Shown: positions 1 through 8,109 of the stretch, in pieces
Layout of the letters: the number at the start of each line of letters is the position of its first letter
How positions within the stretch are numbered: the stretch's first letter is position 1
From: JANPPS01 sp043758105
GTDB lineage: Bacteria > Pseudomonadota > Alphaproteobacteria > Acetobacterales > Acetobacteraceae
Direction of reading: 5' to 3'
Assembly (NCBI GenBank): GCA_043758105.1
Contig: JAYVOF010000012.1
Span: 1 to 40,639 of the forward strand
Length of the DNA: 40,639 bases
Program-made: the position numbers and the translations under genes
Notes under the pieces: model-generated
What the model saw: the letters and a program-made list of their open reading frames with translations, nothing else
The model's database searches: none
Told to the model about the DNA's origin: nothing

Positions 1-1804
1 CCGGGCCGAACACCGGGTCGCGGTGCACGCCCATGATGCATTCCACACCGCCGCGGAGTTGCTTGGCCACCAAAACGCCATCCAGCTTCGCTTCGGGGCG
101 GGCGGTGGCGGCGCGGTTCATGAGTTGGGCGAAGCCGGTGCGGACCGTGTCTTCGCCGCGGACGCCCAGCAGGACGCCGCCGATTTCGGATTTGTGCGGG
201 ATGCCGGCGGAGAGGATTTTCAGCACGACCGGGGGGCCGAAGCGCGCGGCGGCGGCCACGGCCTCCTCCACCGTCGCGCACTCGGCCTCGGGAGCGGCGG
301 GAATACCGGCCTGGGCCAGCAGGCGTTTGGCGGCGGCTTCGCTGGGGGAGGTGAGGGGCAGGGCGACCGGAGGCACGCCCGGCGGCGGTAAGCCCGGCCC
401 CTCGGCAAACGCGTCGCCAAAGCGGCCCATGGCGTGGATGGCGACGGTGGCGCGGGTGGGGTCCTCGAACACGATGAAGCCGTCGGCCTCGTATTCCTGA
501 ATGCGCTCGGGCGGGCCGACCACGCTCAGGACGTACAGCCGGTCTGGGTGCCGGGTCATGCTGGCCAGGAGCTGTTCGCGCAGGCGGGGCGCCGTGCTGG
601 CCGCGCCGCCGACCTGGGTGAAGAAGGCGAGGATGGAGCGGTAGCCGCCCTCCTCGACCATGCAATCGGTGAATTGGCCGATGAGGCGGATGTCGTTGAA
701 CGCCTGCGCGGTGCAATCGACCGGGTTGCGGGGGGCAGCGAACGGGACCAGGGCGCGCAGCCGGTCCTGCGCGGCCGCGGGCATTTCCGGCATCGGCAGG
801 CCCAATTTGTCCGCCGCGTCGCTGATCAACACGCCGGCCCCGCCGCTGATGGTGATGACGCCCATGGTGTTGCCGGCGGGGTAGATGCGCTTGGTGGCGG
901 TCATGGCGATGTCCAGCATCTCCTCCGTCGTGCGGGCGCGGACGACGCCGAATTCGGCCAGCACCGCCTCCGTCACGCGGTCGTCGCCGGCGATGCTGGC
1001 GGTGTGGGATTGTGCGGCGTGGGCGCCCACGACGCTCGATCCGACCTTCATCATCACCACCGGTTTCCGCGCAGCGCGTGCGGCGGCGAGGGCGGCGAGG
1101 AAGCTGTCGGCCTCGTGGATGCCCTCGGCATAGGCCATGATCACGTCGGTGTCCGGGTCCTCCACCAGCCAGCCGATCACGTCGCCGATGGTGACGTCCG
1201 CCTCGTTCCCGGTGGTGACGCACAGCGGCGTGCCGATGCCGCGGTTGCGGGCGGTGGCGAAGACGTGGGTGCCATAGGCGCCGGATTGGCTGGCGATGCC
1301 GATGCGTCCTGGGCGGGGCCAGCCGTTTTCGAACGAGGTGGAAAAGATCGGGTAGAAGCCGATCCGCGCATTGAACAGGCCGAGGCAATTGGGTCCCAGC
1401 AGGCGCATGCCGTGCCGCCGGACGGTGGCCACCATCTCGAGTTGAGCGGTGGCCCCGGACGGGTTCATTTCGGCAAAGCCCGAGGTGAAGACGATGGCCG
1501 AGCGTACGTCCATGGCACCCAACGCATCGATTGCCGCGATCGCGTGCTCCGCCGGGAGGGCGACGATGGCGGTGTCCGGCACGGAGGGCAGGTCGGCGAC
1601 GGACGGGTAACAGCGGAGGCCCTGGATTTCGGCCCGGTTTGGATTGACCGGCAGGATGTCACCCTGGAACCGCTGGTCCAGCATGTAGGCGACCGGGCGG
1701 CCGCCGATGCGGGTGGGATCGGCGGACGCTCCTAGAATGGCGACGCTGCGGGGCCGGATCAGGCTGTCCAGGCTGGCGAAACGCGAGGCCTGACCGGGCG
1801 CCAT
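1..1804 (-). CDS. Acyl-CoA synthetase, NDP-forming (acetate--CoA ligase family), 3' end beyond the window
   Basis: This family interconverts acyl-CoA plus ADP/Pi and the free acid plus ATP (or the reverse), in the cytoplasm. Some 601 residues are visible. The start ATG (1802-1804) is followed by a CoA-binding Rossmann segment that opens LIRPRSVAILGASADPTRIG. A succinyl-CoA-ligase-like domain holds SHTASIAGDD; its His, about residue 267 (codon 1004-1006), matches the phosphohistidine of the family. The C-terminal part is the start of an ATP-grasp domain (PPVVLKILSAGIPHKSEIGG) and ends at GGVECIMGVHRDPVFGP. Family members of this fused type are about 700 residues, so roughly 100 are missing off the left edge. 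The start lies 19 bases after the stop of the upstream transglycosylase on the same strand, so the two are probably co-transcribed. The acyl substrate cannot be told from sequence. Confidence 0.9.
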   Translation of the reverse strand, partial: MAPGQASRFASLDSLIRPRSVAILGASADPTRIGGRPVAYMLDQRFQGDILPVNPNRAEIQGLRCYPSVADLPSVPDTAIVALPAEHAIAAIDALGAMDVRSAIVFTSGFAEMNPSGATAQLEMVATVRRHGMRLLGPNCLGLFNARIGFYPIFSTSFENGWPRPGRIGIASQSGAYGTHVFATARNRGIGTPLCVTTGNEADVTIGDVIGWLVEDPDTDVIMAYAEGIHEADSFLAALAAARAARKPVVMMKVGSSVVGAHAAQSHTASIAGDDRVTEAVLAEFGVVRARTTEEMLDIAMTATKRIYPAGNTMGVITISGGAGVLISDAADKLGLPMPEMPAAAQDRLRALVPFAAPRNPVDCTAQAFNDIRLIGQFTDCMVEEGGYRSILAFFTQVGGAASTAPRLREQLLASMTRHPDRLYVLSVVGPPERIQEYEADGFIVFEDPTRATVAIHAMGRFGDAFAEGPGLPPPGVPPVALPLTSPSEAAAKRLLAQAGIPAAPEAECATVEEAVAAAARFGPPVVLKILSAGIPHKSEIGGVLLGVRGEDTVRTGFAQLMNRAATARPEAKLDGVLVAKQLRGGVECIMGVHRDPVFGP

Positions 1805-1823
1805 TTTTTTAGATTAAGCGTCG

Positions 1824-3356
1824 TTAAGACTGAGAGTCGGGCGATACTAGCATGCAGGAGGTGCGGCTGCGGGCCAGACGCTCGCAGGCCTGGGCGGCGC
1901 TTTCGTGCGAGAGGCCGGTCAGGCGGGCGCGATATAGCACGCCGTTGGGCTGCCGCACGCTGGCGACCATCGGCCGCGCCGCACCGAGCACGTCGCGCGC
2001 CTGTTCCCGGGCGGCGGCGGTGGCGGAGGTGGCGAGGCCGGGGTTGTTGAACGCGCCGACCTGCACGGCCCAACCGCCGGGCGCGAAGCCGGCCCGGTGG
2101 AGGGCTGGGGCGGCGATGGCGCTGGAGACGAACTGGAAGCCCGGGTGACGACCGGGTCCGGACGGTTGTAGGGCGGCGTATTGCACGGCCGGCGGCACCG
2201 GGCGCGGCGATTCCGGGCGCGGCGGTTCCGGGAGTTGTGCCACCTGGGTGAGGCGTCCCTGCGGGAGGCGGGCACGCGGCGGTTCGGGCAGGGGGGCGGC
2301 GGCGGGGCGGAACGGCATGGGCTCCGGTCTGGTGCGCGGTTCGGCCCGGAACGGTTCAGCCCGGGGCGGCTCGGACCGTAGCTGCTCTGGCGGTGCGAGT
2401 GAGGCGAGTTGGATGGGCCGTGGTGGGTCGAGGTGAATGGGCGCGGGCGCGGGCTCGACCGGTGCCATTTCCGCCAGCTGGATCGGCGGGGCCGCCATCG
2501 GTGCCTGCGGGAGGGGAGGCGCGGGAAGTGCCGCCATCTGAAGGGCCGGGCTCGGCGCAACTGGCGCCGGCGGATTGAGGGTGATCCGGGGGGAGGCGGT
2601 GAACGCCGCCATGGGTTGCGGCGGGTTCAGCACGATCGGTGTGCCAGCGGCGGGGGCGGCGTCGTTACTGGCAAACTGAGTGTTGATCAGGCGCGGGTAG
2701 CGCGGTCCCTCCGGGATTTGAAGCGGGGTGCTGTTCATGGCATATTGCTCACCCGGACTGCCGCGGTTTGGCGTGGTTCCGGCGATCCGCGGCCCGATAT
2801 TGGCGACATAGCGGCGGGTTTCGTCCGGGAGGGTGCGGTTACGGGTGAGGTAATCGTCCATCCGGCCCGGCCCGGCATTATAGGCGGCCAGGAATCCGGG
2901 GGAGCCGTAGATGTCATACATCTCACGGATATACGCCGTGCCCGCGAGGATATTATTGTGTGGATCGAACGGATCACTGCCGAGTTCGGGATACCGTCCG
3001 CGGATTTCGTCATAGGTCGCGGGCATGACCTGCATCAGACCCATGGCTCCGGCGCCGGAGGTAATGAGCTGACCGTTGCGGTTGAACAAATGGCCGCCCG
3101 ATTCCTGATGCATCACCTCGCGGATCCAACGGTCCGGCACATCGAACTTGGCCGCGGCTTCGCGGATATAGGGGCCCCATGGGTCACTCGCTGGACCGGG
3201 CGCGGTGTAGTTGCCGCGCGCACGGGACAGATAGCTGCCGGATTCCTGTTCTGCACTCTGTTGTGGCCGTGTGGCGCAGGAGGCCAGCAGGGCCATCGAC
3301 ACGAGGATTGTTGTCCCGGAAAGGGCCCGGCGGGCGGAGATGGATAGGGTCGGCAT
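1824..3356 (-). CDS. Lytic transglycosylase lipoprotein with SLT and SPOR domains
   Basis: Predicted periplasmic, membrane-anchored lytic transglycosylase that cleaves the glycan strands of peptidoglycan. It has 510 residues from the ATG at 3354-3356, chosen because GGAGG lies 10 bases upstream and because it opens directly on a lipoprotein signal peptide with lipobox LLASC (Cys27); an open frame continues upstream to 3470 but adds no signal-like sequence. The SLT domain covers about residues 60-170, with catalytic Glu85 in HQESGG, then GLMQVMPATY and AYNAGPGRMDDY. Residues about 190-420 are low-complexity Pro/Ala/Arg/Glu, probably a flexible linker. The last 80 residues (WAVQVGAFNN onward) are a SPOR domain, which in other proteins binds denuded glycan at the septum. 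A role in cell separation is an inference. Confidence 0.9.
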   Translation of the reverse strand: MPTLSISARRALSGTTILVSMALLASCATRPQQSAEQESGSYLSRARGNYTAPGPASDPWGPYIREAAAKFDVPDRWIREVMHQESGGHLFNRNGQLITSGAGAMGLMQVMPATYDEIRGRYPELGSDPFDPHNNILAGTAYIREMYDIYGSPGFLAAYNAGPGRMDDYLTRNRTLPDETRRYVANIGPRIAGTTPNRGSPGEQYAMNSTPLQIPEGPRYPRLINTQFASNDAAPAAGTPIVLNPPQPMAAFTASPRITLNPPAPVAPSPALQMAALPAPPLPQAPMAAPPIQLAEMAPVEPAPAPIHLDPPRPIQLASLAPPEQLRSEPPRAEPFRAEPRTRPEPMPFRPAAAPLPEPPRARLPQGRLTQVAQLPEPPRPESPRPVPPAVQYAALQPSGPGRHPGFQFVSSAIAAPALHRAGFAPGGWAVQVGAFNNPGLATSATAAAREQARDVLGAARPMVASVRQPNGVLYRARLTGLSHESAAQACERLARSRTSCMLVSPDSQS

Positions 3357-3537
3357 CAAAATGCGGCCTCCGTCGTGGCGCGGCCGTAAATGGCCGGAGG
3401 GCACGACGGCGCCAGGCCGTCGCTCAGGTGGGTCAATAACAATCGCCTCCAACCCACTAGACGACCACACGATTCAGAGCAAGGTGCAATGTCAACCTCA
3501 GACTGACAGGGCGCCTCACAGCGCCGTGTGAGAACCT
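3357..3537. other. Divergent intergenic region with small hairpin
   Basis: This gap separates the transglycosylase (minus) from the ABC permease (plus) and must hold promoters for both. Near 3510-3527 there is a short inverted repeat, GGCGC-ctcaca-GCGCC, about 20 bases before the permease reading frame. No convincing -35/-10 pair can be singled out by eye. Confidence 0.4.
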
Positions 3538-4434
3538 ATGCGGTTGCGGAGCCGGGCGGGATCGGGTAGGGGCGCGCCGATGACCCTTGCCGTGGACCGT
3601 CGCCGTCGCGCCGAGCTTACCCTGCTGTCCGATTTGTCGGCCAGTGCCCGGCAACGCCTCGCCCTGCTGGATTTCGAGGACGCGTTCCGGCTGTGGCGGC
3701 TGGCGGTGACGCTCGGCTGGCTCGATATCCGGTTGCGCTATCGCGGCTCCGTGCTTGGACCGTTTTGGCTGACGCTATCGACGGCGGTGATGGTTGCGGC
3801 ATTGGGCGTGCTCTATTCCTCACTTTTTAAAATGGAAATTCACGATTATTTACCCTTCTTAGCGCTGTCGTTGGTGTTGTGGGGCTTCATTTCCGCCTTG
3901 ATCGGCGAGGCGTGTACTTGTTTTCAGGCGGCGGAGGGGATGATCCGGTCGGTCCGGCTGCCATTCCACCTGTATGCGTTTCGGGTCATCGTCCGGAACG
4001 TGCTGGTCCTGGCGCATAACGTCGTGGTGATTTTGGGTGTGTATGTCGTGTTCGACGCCTGGCCCGGCGTCACCGCGGCGCTGGCGCTGCCGGGGTTATT
4101 GCTCTGGATCGTGGACGGGATCGCGTGTTGCTTGTTGCTAGGCTCGGTCTGTGCCCGGTTTCGCGATATCCCGCCGATCGTCGCCAGCGTGATGCAGATC
4201 GCCTTCTTTATCAGCCCGATCATCTGGAAGCCTGAGCTATTATCGGGGGCGTCGGCCAAGTGGCTGGAATTCAATCCGTTTTTCACCTTGCTGGAGATCG
4301 TTCGGGCGCCCCTGCTCGGGCAGGCGCCCAGTTCTGGGGTTTATGCCTCCGCCCTCATCTACAGCCTATTTTTGATCGGCACGGCCTGGATGTTTTTCGC
4401 ACGGGTGCGCGGGCGATTGGCATTTTGGGTTTAG
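3538..4434 (+). CDS. ABC-2 type polysaccharide export permease (Wzm/KpsM-like)
   Basis: Inner-membrane permease of an ABC exporter for capsule or O-antigen glycans, forming the channel with the ATPase encoded next door. The 298 residues show the family pattern: an N-terminal cytoplasmic segment with WLDIRLRYRGSVLGPFWLTLS just before the first membrane helix, about six hydrophobic helices, and FFISPIIWKPELL plus FNPFFTLLEIVRAPLLG near the end. The start is uncertain: ATG 3538 has only a weak GAG upstream, while ATG 3580 (MTLAVDRR) has AGGGG seven bases upstream and would give 284 residues. Bases 3820-3860 are unusually A/T-rich for this genome and use rarer codons, which may point to transfer. 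The stop is three bases before the ATPase start. Confidence 0.9.
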   Translation: MRLRSRAGSGRGAPMTLAVDRRRRAELTLLSDLSASARQRLALLDFEDAFRLWRLAVTLGWLDIRLRYRGSVLGPFWLTLSTAVMVAALGVLYSSLFKMEIHDYLPFLALSLVLWGFISALIGEACTCFQAAEGMIRSVRLPFHLYAFRVIVRNVLVLAHNVVVILGVYVVFDAWPGVTAALALPGLLLWIVDGIACCLLLGSVCARFRDIPPIVASVMQIAFFISPIIWKPELLSGASAKWLEFNPFFTLLEIVRAPLLGQAPSSGVYASALIYSLFLIGTAWMFFARVRGRLAFWV

Positions 4435-4437
4435 ACG

Positions 4438-5214
4438 ATGTCCGGCACCCCCACGAACATCGATGTGAACGGCGTTCATGTCAGCTTCCCAATCTATCAC
4501 GGCAATAGCCGGAGTCTAAAGCGCACGGTCTTCGCCGCCGCGTCGGGCCGGCTACAGCACGATAGCAAGAACCGCATCGTCGTGGAGGCGCTGCGGGGCG
4601 TGAGCCTCACTTTGGGCCGGGGCGAGCGGCTCGGTTTGATCGGTGGCAACGGGGCCGGCAAGACCACGCTGCTGCGCACGCTCGCCGGAATCTATGAGCC
4701 CGTGGTGGGCGAGGTACGGGTGAGCGGCACGATCGGCGCGTTGCTCGACCCCAACCTCGGCATGAATATGGAGCTGACCGGGCGCGAGAACATTGCGCTG
4801 CGTGGGCTTTATAATGAACTGCCCCGCGATGCGATCCGCGCGCTAGAAGAAGACGTCCAGGCTTTTGCCGATTTGGGCGAGTTTTTGGACCTGCCGTTGC
4901 GGTTCTATAGTTCCGGCATGGTGATTCGGCTGGGCTTCGCCTTGGCGACCGCCATCCGGCCTCAGGTTCTCCTGATGGATGAGTGGTTCCTGGCCGGTGA
5001 CGCTGCGTTCATGGAGCGGGCGCGACATCGGCTGGAAGATATGGTCCGCGGTGCGGAGATCCTGGTGCTGTCCTCGCATTCCAACGCGGTGATCCTCCAG
5101 TGGTGCACCCGGGCGATCTGGCTCGATCAGGGGCGCATCATGGCGGACGGCGCGCCGGACGCTGTCCTCCACAGCTATTCGGCATCCGTCGAGGCCAAGA
5201 ACACGCCAGAGTAG
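4438..5214 (+). CDS. ABC transporter ATP-binding protein for polysaccharide export (Wzt/KpsT-like)
   Basis: Cytoplasmic ATPase that powers glycan export with the permease just upstream (3-base gap). The 258 residues hold Walker A GGNGAGKT (69-76), the degenerate signature YSSGM (157-161) that is typical of the polysaccharide-exporter branch, and Walker B VLLMDEW (about 178-183, with the Asp-Glu pair). TGRENIALRGLY is also a hallmark of this branch. It ends soon after the nucleotide-binding domain, so it lacks the C-terminal carbohydrate-binding domain found in Wzt proteins that recognise a capped O-antigen. This makes it resemble capsule-type KpsT or short TagH/Wzt proteins. The exported polymer is unknown. 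Confidence 0.92.
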   Translation: MSGTPTNIDVNGVHVSFPIYHGNSRSLKRTVFAAASGRLQHDSKNRIVVEALRGVSLTLGRGERLGLIGGNGAGKTTLLRTLAGIYEPVVGEVRVSGTIGALLDPNLGMNMELTGRENIALRGLYNELPRDAIRALEEDVQAFADLGEFLDLPLRFYSSGMVIRLGFALATAIRPQVLLMDEWFLAGDAAFMERARHRLEDMVRGAEILVLSSHSNAVILQWCTRAIWLDQGRIMADGAPDAVLHSYSASVEAKNTPE

Positions 5215-5292
5215 CATCGTGTTGCTTCCAAACCGTTAATAAAGTGTAAATATGCGGTCAACTCTCACTTAACGCTTGACGCTCGGGCGTTC
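5215..5292 (+). promoter_or_regulatory. AT-rich leader upstream of the acyltransferase, possible promoter
   Basis: The 78 bases after the ATPase stop are clearly richer in A/T than the surroundings, for example AACCGTTAATAAAGTGTAAA. TTGCTT at 5223-5228 followed by TAAATA about 19 bases on is a weak promoter-like pair. The acyltransferase could therefore have its own promoter rather than depend on wzm-wzt read-through. No terminator is seen. Confidence 0.25.
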
Positions 5293-6378
5293 ATGTCGCT
5301 CGCATGCGTCATGCATAAAAACAACTTTGACGTGCTTAGAATGGGCTCCGCACTCGCAGTTATGGGTTCACACAGCATACCGCTCTCGTATGGAGATAAT
5401 GCGCGTGAGCCCATTTGGGTGTTGAGCCGGCATCAAACGTCGCTCGGGCAGCTTGCGGTCGCGGTGTTTTTCGTGGCCAGCGGGTTTCTGGTGACCAGCA
5501 GCTGGCAGCATGGGCCACAGGCCGGACGGTTTGTTTCGGCGCGCGCGTTACGCCTCTATCCCGCGCTGATCATCATGTTGTTTTGCACGACATTCGTTCT
5601 CGGGCCTTGGCTGAGCTCGCTTTCCATTCCCGATTATTTTGCGGATGGGAACACCCTCCGGTTTTTTTGGGCTAATTTGTCGTTAACGACATTTGTGCCG
5701 GGCCTTCCTGGCGTGTTCGAGAGCCTTCCGTTTGCGGGTGCCGTCAATGGATCGCTTTGGACGTTGCAGTATGAGGTTGCCTGCTATGGGGCCGTGCTGT
5801 TGCTGGGCGCTGCCGGGCTGTTGAACCGGTGGGTCGTGACGGCGGCCTGGATCGCCGGATGTTTGGCCCGGACGTTGTGGTGGGGCGGGCCGGCGATGGA
5901 GTTTGGCACGCTATTTTTGGCCGGGGCCGCATTACAGCTCTGGAATGTGCGGATGGATGGGCGGGTCGCGGGGGTTTGCCTGGCGGTGCTGGTGCTTGCG
6001 CTGACCACCGGCGGACTCCGGCTGGCGCTGCCCACCGCCGGTGCCTATGTGGTGCTCTATGCCGCGTTGGGCCTGCAGCCATGGACCCGGAACAGCCGTG
6101 CCGATCTATCCTATGGCACTTATATTTGGGCATTTCCGGTGCAGCAGATGATCACGGAAGCACTTGGTCCGATGGCATGCTGGTGGCTGAACATCGCACT
6201 CTCCGCTCCGCTCGTCTTGGCACTCAGCTGGCTATCGTGGCGATGGGTCGAGGCGCCTGCATTGCTGCTGAAGGGTGCCCGGCCTTCCCGGCGGCAGTTC
6301 TGGGTTGCCCAATCATTACAGCAGGACTCAGTTTCCTCCCGTGCCGGCTCATCCCGCATCAGCGTGAGTCCGCCCTGA
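5293..6378 (+). CDS. Membrane acyltransferase, acyltransferase-3 family
   Basis: Multi-pass inner-membrane enzyme of the family that transfers acetyl or other acyl groups to sugars of exported glycans (OafA/ExoZ-like). The 361 residues contain about ten hydrophobic helices. Family marks are FDVLRMGSALAVMGSHS at the start (its His is the expected catalytic one), VAVFFVASGFLVTSSW, SARALRLYPAL, and NGSLWTLQYEVACYG in the middle. Start ATG 5293 has no good ribosome site; ATG 5311 (MHKNNFDVLR) is an equally good choice and places the domain right at the N terminus. The gene is convergent with the GGDEF pseudogene and their ends overlap by 30 bases. Position beside wzm/wzt suggests it decorates the exported glycan; this is inference. 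Confidence 0.88.
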   Translation: MSLACVMHKNNFDVLRMGSALAVMGSHSIPLSYGDNAREPIWVLSRHQTSLGQLAVAVFFVASGFLVTSSWQHGPQAGRFVSARALRLYPALIIMLFCTTFVLGPWLSSLSIPDYFADGNTLRFFWANLSLTTFVPGLPGVFESLPFAGAVNGSLWTLQYEVACYGAVLLLGAAGLLNRWVVTAAWIAGCLARTLWWGGPAMEFGTLFLAGAALQLWNVRMDGRVAGVCLAVLVLALTTGGLRLALPTAGAYVVLYAALGLQPWTRNSRADLSYGTYIWAFPVQQMITEALGPMACWWLNIALSAPLVLALSWLSWRWVEAPALLLKGARPSRRQFWVAQSLQQDSVSSRAGSSRISVSPP

Positions 6379-7916
6379 TCCGTCGATTGTGAGAAACGGC
6401 GACGCGGCGCACACAACCCGGTTCCGCCCCTCCAGCTTGGCACGGAATAGGGCCTCGTCTGCCTGCGTGACAAGCCACTCCGCGTTTTGGCCATGCTGCG
6501 GATAGGCGACCGCGACCCCGATACTGACGCTCACGTAGCCGATCTCGCTCGCCGGATGCGGAATGGCTAGTCCGGCGATCGCGGCCCGGATCGACGCGGC
6601 GATGTCCCGCGCCCCGGCCTCCTCGGTATCGGGCAACAGTGCCACGAACTCCTCCCCGCCATATCGCGCGGCCAAATCCGTTGGCCTGCGCAACCAGCGT
6701 TCCACGCAGGCGGCGATTTCACAAAAGACTTGGTCGCCCGCGGGATGCCCCTGGGTGTCGTTGAACCGCTTGAAATACTCGGCGTCCACCATCAACAAGC
6801 TGACGGGTGTCTGTGACCGCACCGCCGTGCGCCACACCCGGGTCAGTTCAAGATCGAACGCACGGCGGTTGCCGATGCCAGTCAGGCCGGCGGTTACGGC
6901 CATCACCGTCAAACGCGCGGCCGATTGGGTTAAAGCCGCCTCCGCATTCACCCGGCGCAGCATTTCGCGCCGGAATAGAACCGACAATGCGATGCTGACG
7001 CTGCACAGCGTCAGGAGCAATGCGCCGATCACCGACGCCTTGCGCCACCATCCGGCATAGATGTCCTCGATCGCCGTGCCGACGGAAATGATCAGCGGGA
7101 GGGTGCCGATATGACGGAAAGTAAACAGCCGGTCCACGTGATCGGTGACAGACGTGCCGGTGAATTGCCCGTCGGGCTCGCTGCTCAATCGTTTGAAGAT
7201 GTCGGATGTACTCAGATCCAGCTCGAGCGGAACATTGGCGACTGGATACCGCGCCAGCACCCGTCCGTCGGACCGAAGAATGCGCAGCGTACCGTGCGGC
7301 CCGAGATCGAGCTTTGAAATCAGGTCCTCGAAATAGGCGAGCCGGACAACGCCGACCGCGATGCCCTTGAAAACGCCCTCCGGGGTCGAGAGCCTACGGC
7401 TGATGGCGATGCTGGGCTCCCCGTTGCTCACCCTGCTGTTGAACGGCCGGCTGACGAACACCCCGGCGTTTGGACGATCCGGTGAATTTGGAAGTAGTCC
7501 CGATCCGATAGATCGACCGTCGGCAGGGTGATGTGGAAACTGTCCTCGGTGACGTGGCCGGCGGCATCGATGATCGACAAGGCCCCGAGGTTGGGTCCGT
7601 TCACGGCAAAATCAAAAATGACATTATGGCGAAACGCGGGACTGAGTTGGTCGAGACCCGGCAGATCAAGCGCCTTGGCGGCGCCTTCAAGCGACAGAAG
7701 ATAGATCGTCAGGCTGCGGTCGATATCCTGTTTCAACGCCAAAACCAGATTGGATGAGGCCTGTTCCGCTTGCCGCCATGCGTCACTCCGGGCGTCGCGC
7801 AACACCCATGTGCCGAGGGCCAGCGTGATAAGCGCGACGCAGGTGCCAGCCAGGCTCAACCACCGCGCAGAAATTATCGGCGTCGAGGCATCGGCTGGGC
7901 TGGGATGCATGTCCAC
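6349..7916 (-). pseudogene. Frameshifted Cache-GGDEF diguanylate cyclase
   Basis: Two open frames together spell one membrane sensor of about 520 residues. The first, 7916 down to a TGA near 7428, gives a short tail, one hydrophobic helix, and the first half of an extracellular Cache-type sensor ending DLSDRDYFQIHRIVQTPG. The second, from about 7461 to 6349, resumes with VFVSRPFNSRV, finishes the sensor, crosses the membrane again (VIGALLLTLCSVSIALSVLF) and carries a GGDEF domain. One extra G in the G run complementary to 7461-7464 would join them in frame. The cyclase has GGEEF and an intact RPTD inhibitory-site motif, but TDxLTGL is changed to TAGLTG and the DID motif is DAE. It may be a pseudogene, a phase-variable gene or a sequencing error. 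If functional it would make cyclic di-GMP, a common regulator of polysaccharide output. Confidence 0.85.
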
Positions 7917-8010
7917 AATCGACCTCCATCACGGCTTGTTGAGGCAACTCTACAGGGCAAAGGTTAACGCGATATGAAAACGAATAAGGTTTTCTTGACT
8001 TCTTTTTGCA

Positions 8011-8028
8011 GCCGCCCTCCCCGGCGGC
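8011..8028 (+). promoter_or_regulatory. Hairpin in leader of the glycosyltransferase operon
   Basis: GCCGCC-ctcccc-GGCGGC forms a six-pair stem in the 143-base gap between the divergent GGDEF gene and the big glycosyltransferase. A TTGACT at 7996-8001 could be a -35 element, but no matching -10 is seen. Function unknown. Confidence 0.3.
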
Positions 8029-8082
8029 GTAGCCCTTTGTGTGATGTCATGCGGGTGAGGTGCTGTTAAGAGGAGCGCACCT

Positions 8083-8109
8083 ATGGTTGTGTTTCTCTAT
8101 GAAGCGTAG
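8083..8109 (+). CDS. Possible 8-codon leader peptide overlapping the glycosyltransferase start
   Basis: ATG 8083 has the best ribosome-binding site in this leader (AGAGGAG, about eight bases upstream) and encodes MVVFLYEA before TAG at 8107-8109. It overlaps the ATG at 8099 of the glycosyltransferase in another frame, and that ATG has no Shine-Dalgarno of its own. Translational coupling through the short frame is possible. Chance is the main alternative. Confidence 0.3.
   Translation: MVVFLYEA

Noticed and set aside
434..1735. 433-codon open frame on the plus strand
   Set aside because: It is codon-aligned antisense to the acyl-CoA synthetase, whose motifs are clear; the long frame is a GC-bias artefact.
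2409..3347. 312-codon plus-strand frame
   Set aside because: Antisense to the transglycosylase with its SLT motifs; no protein-like features.
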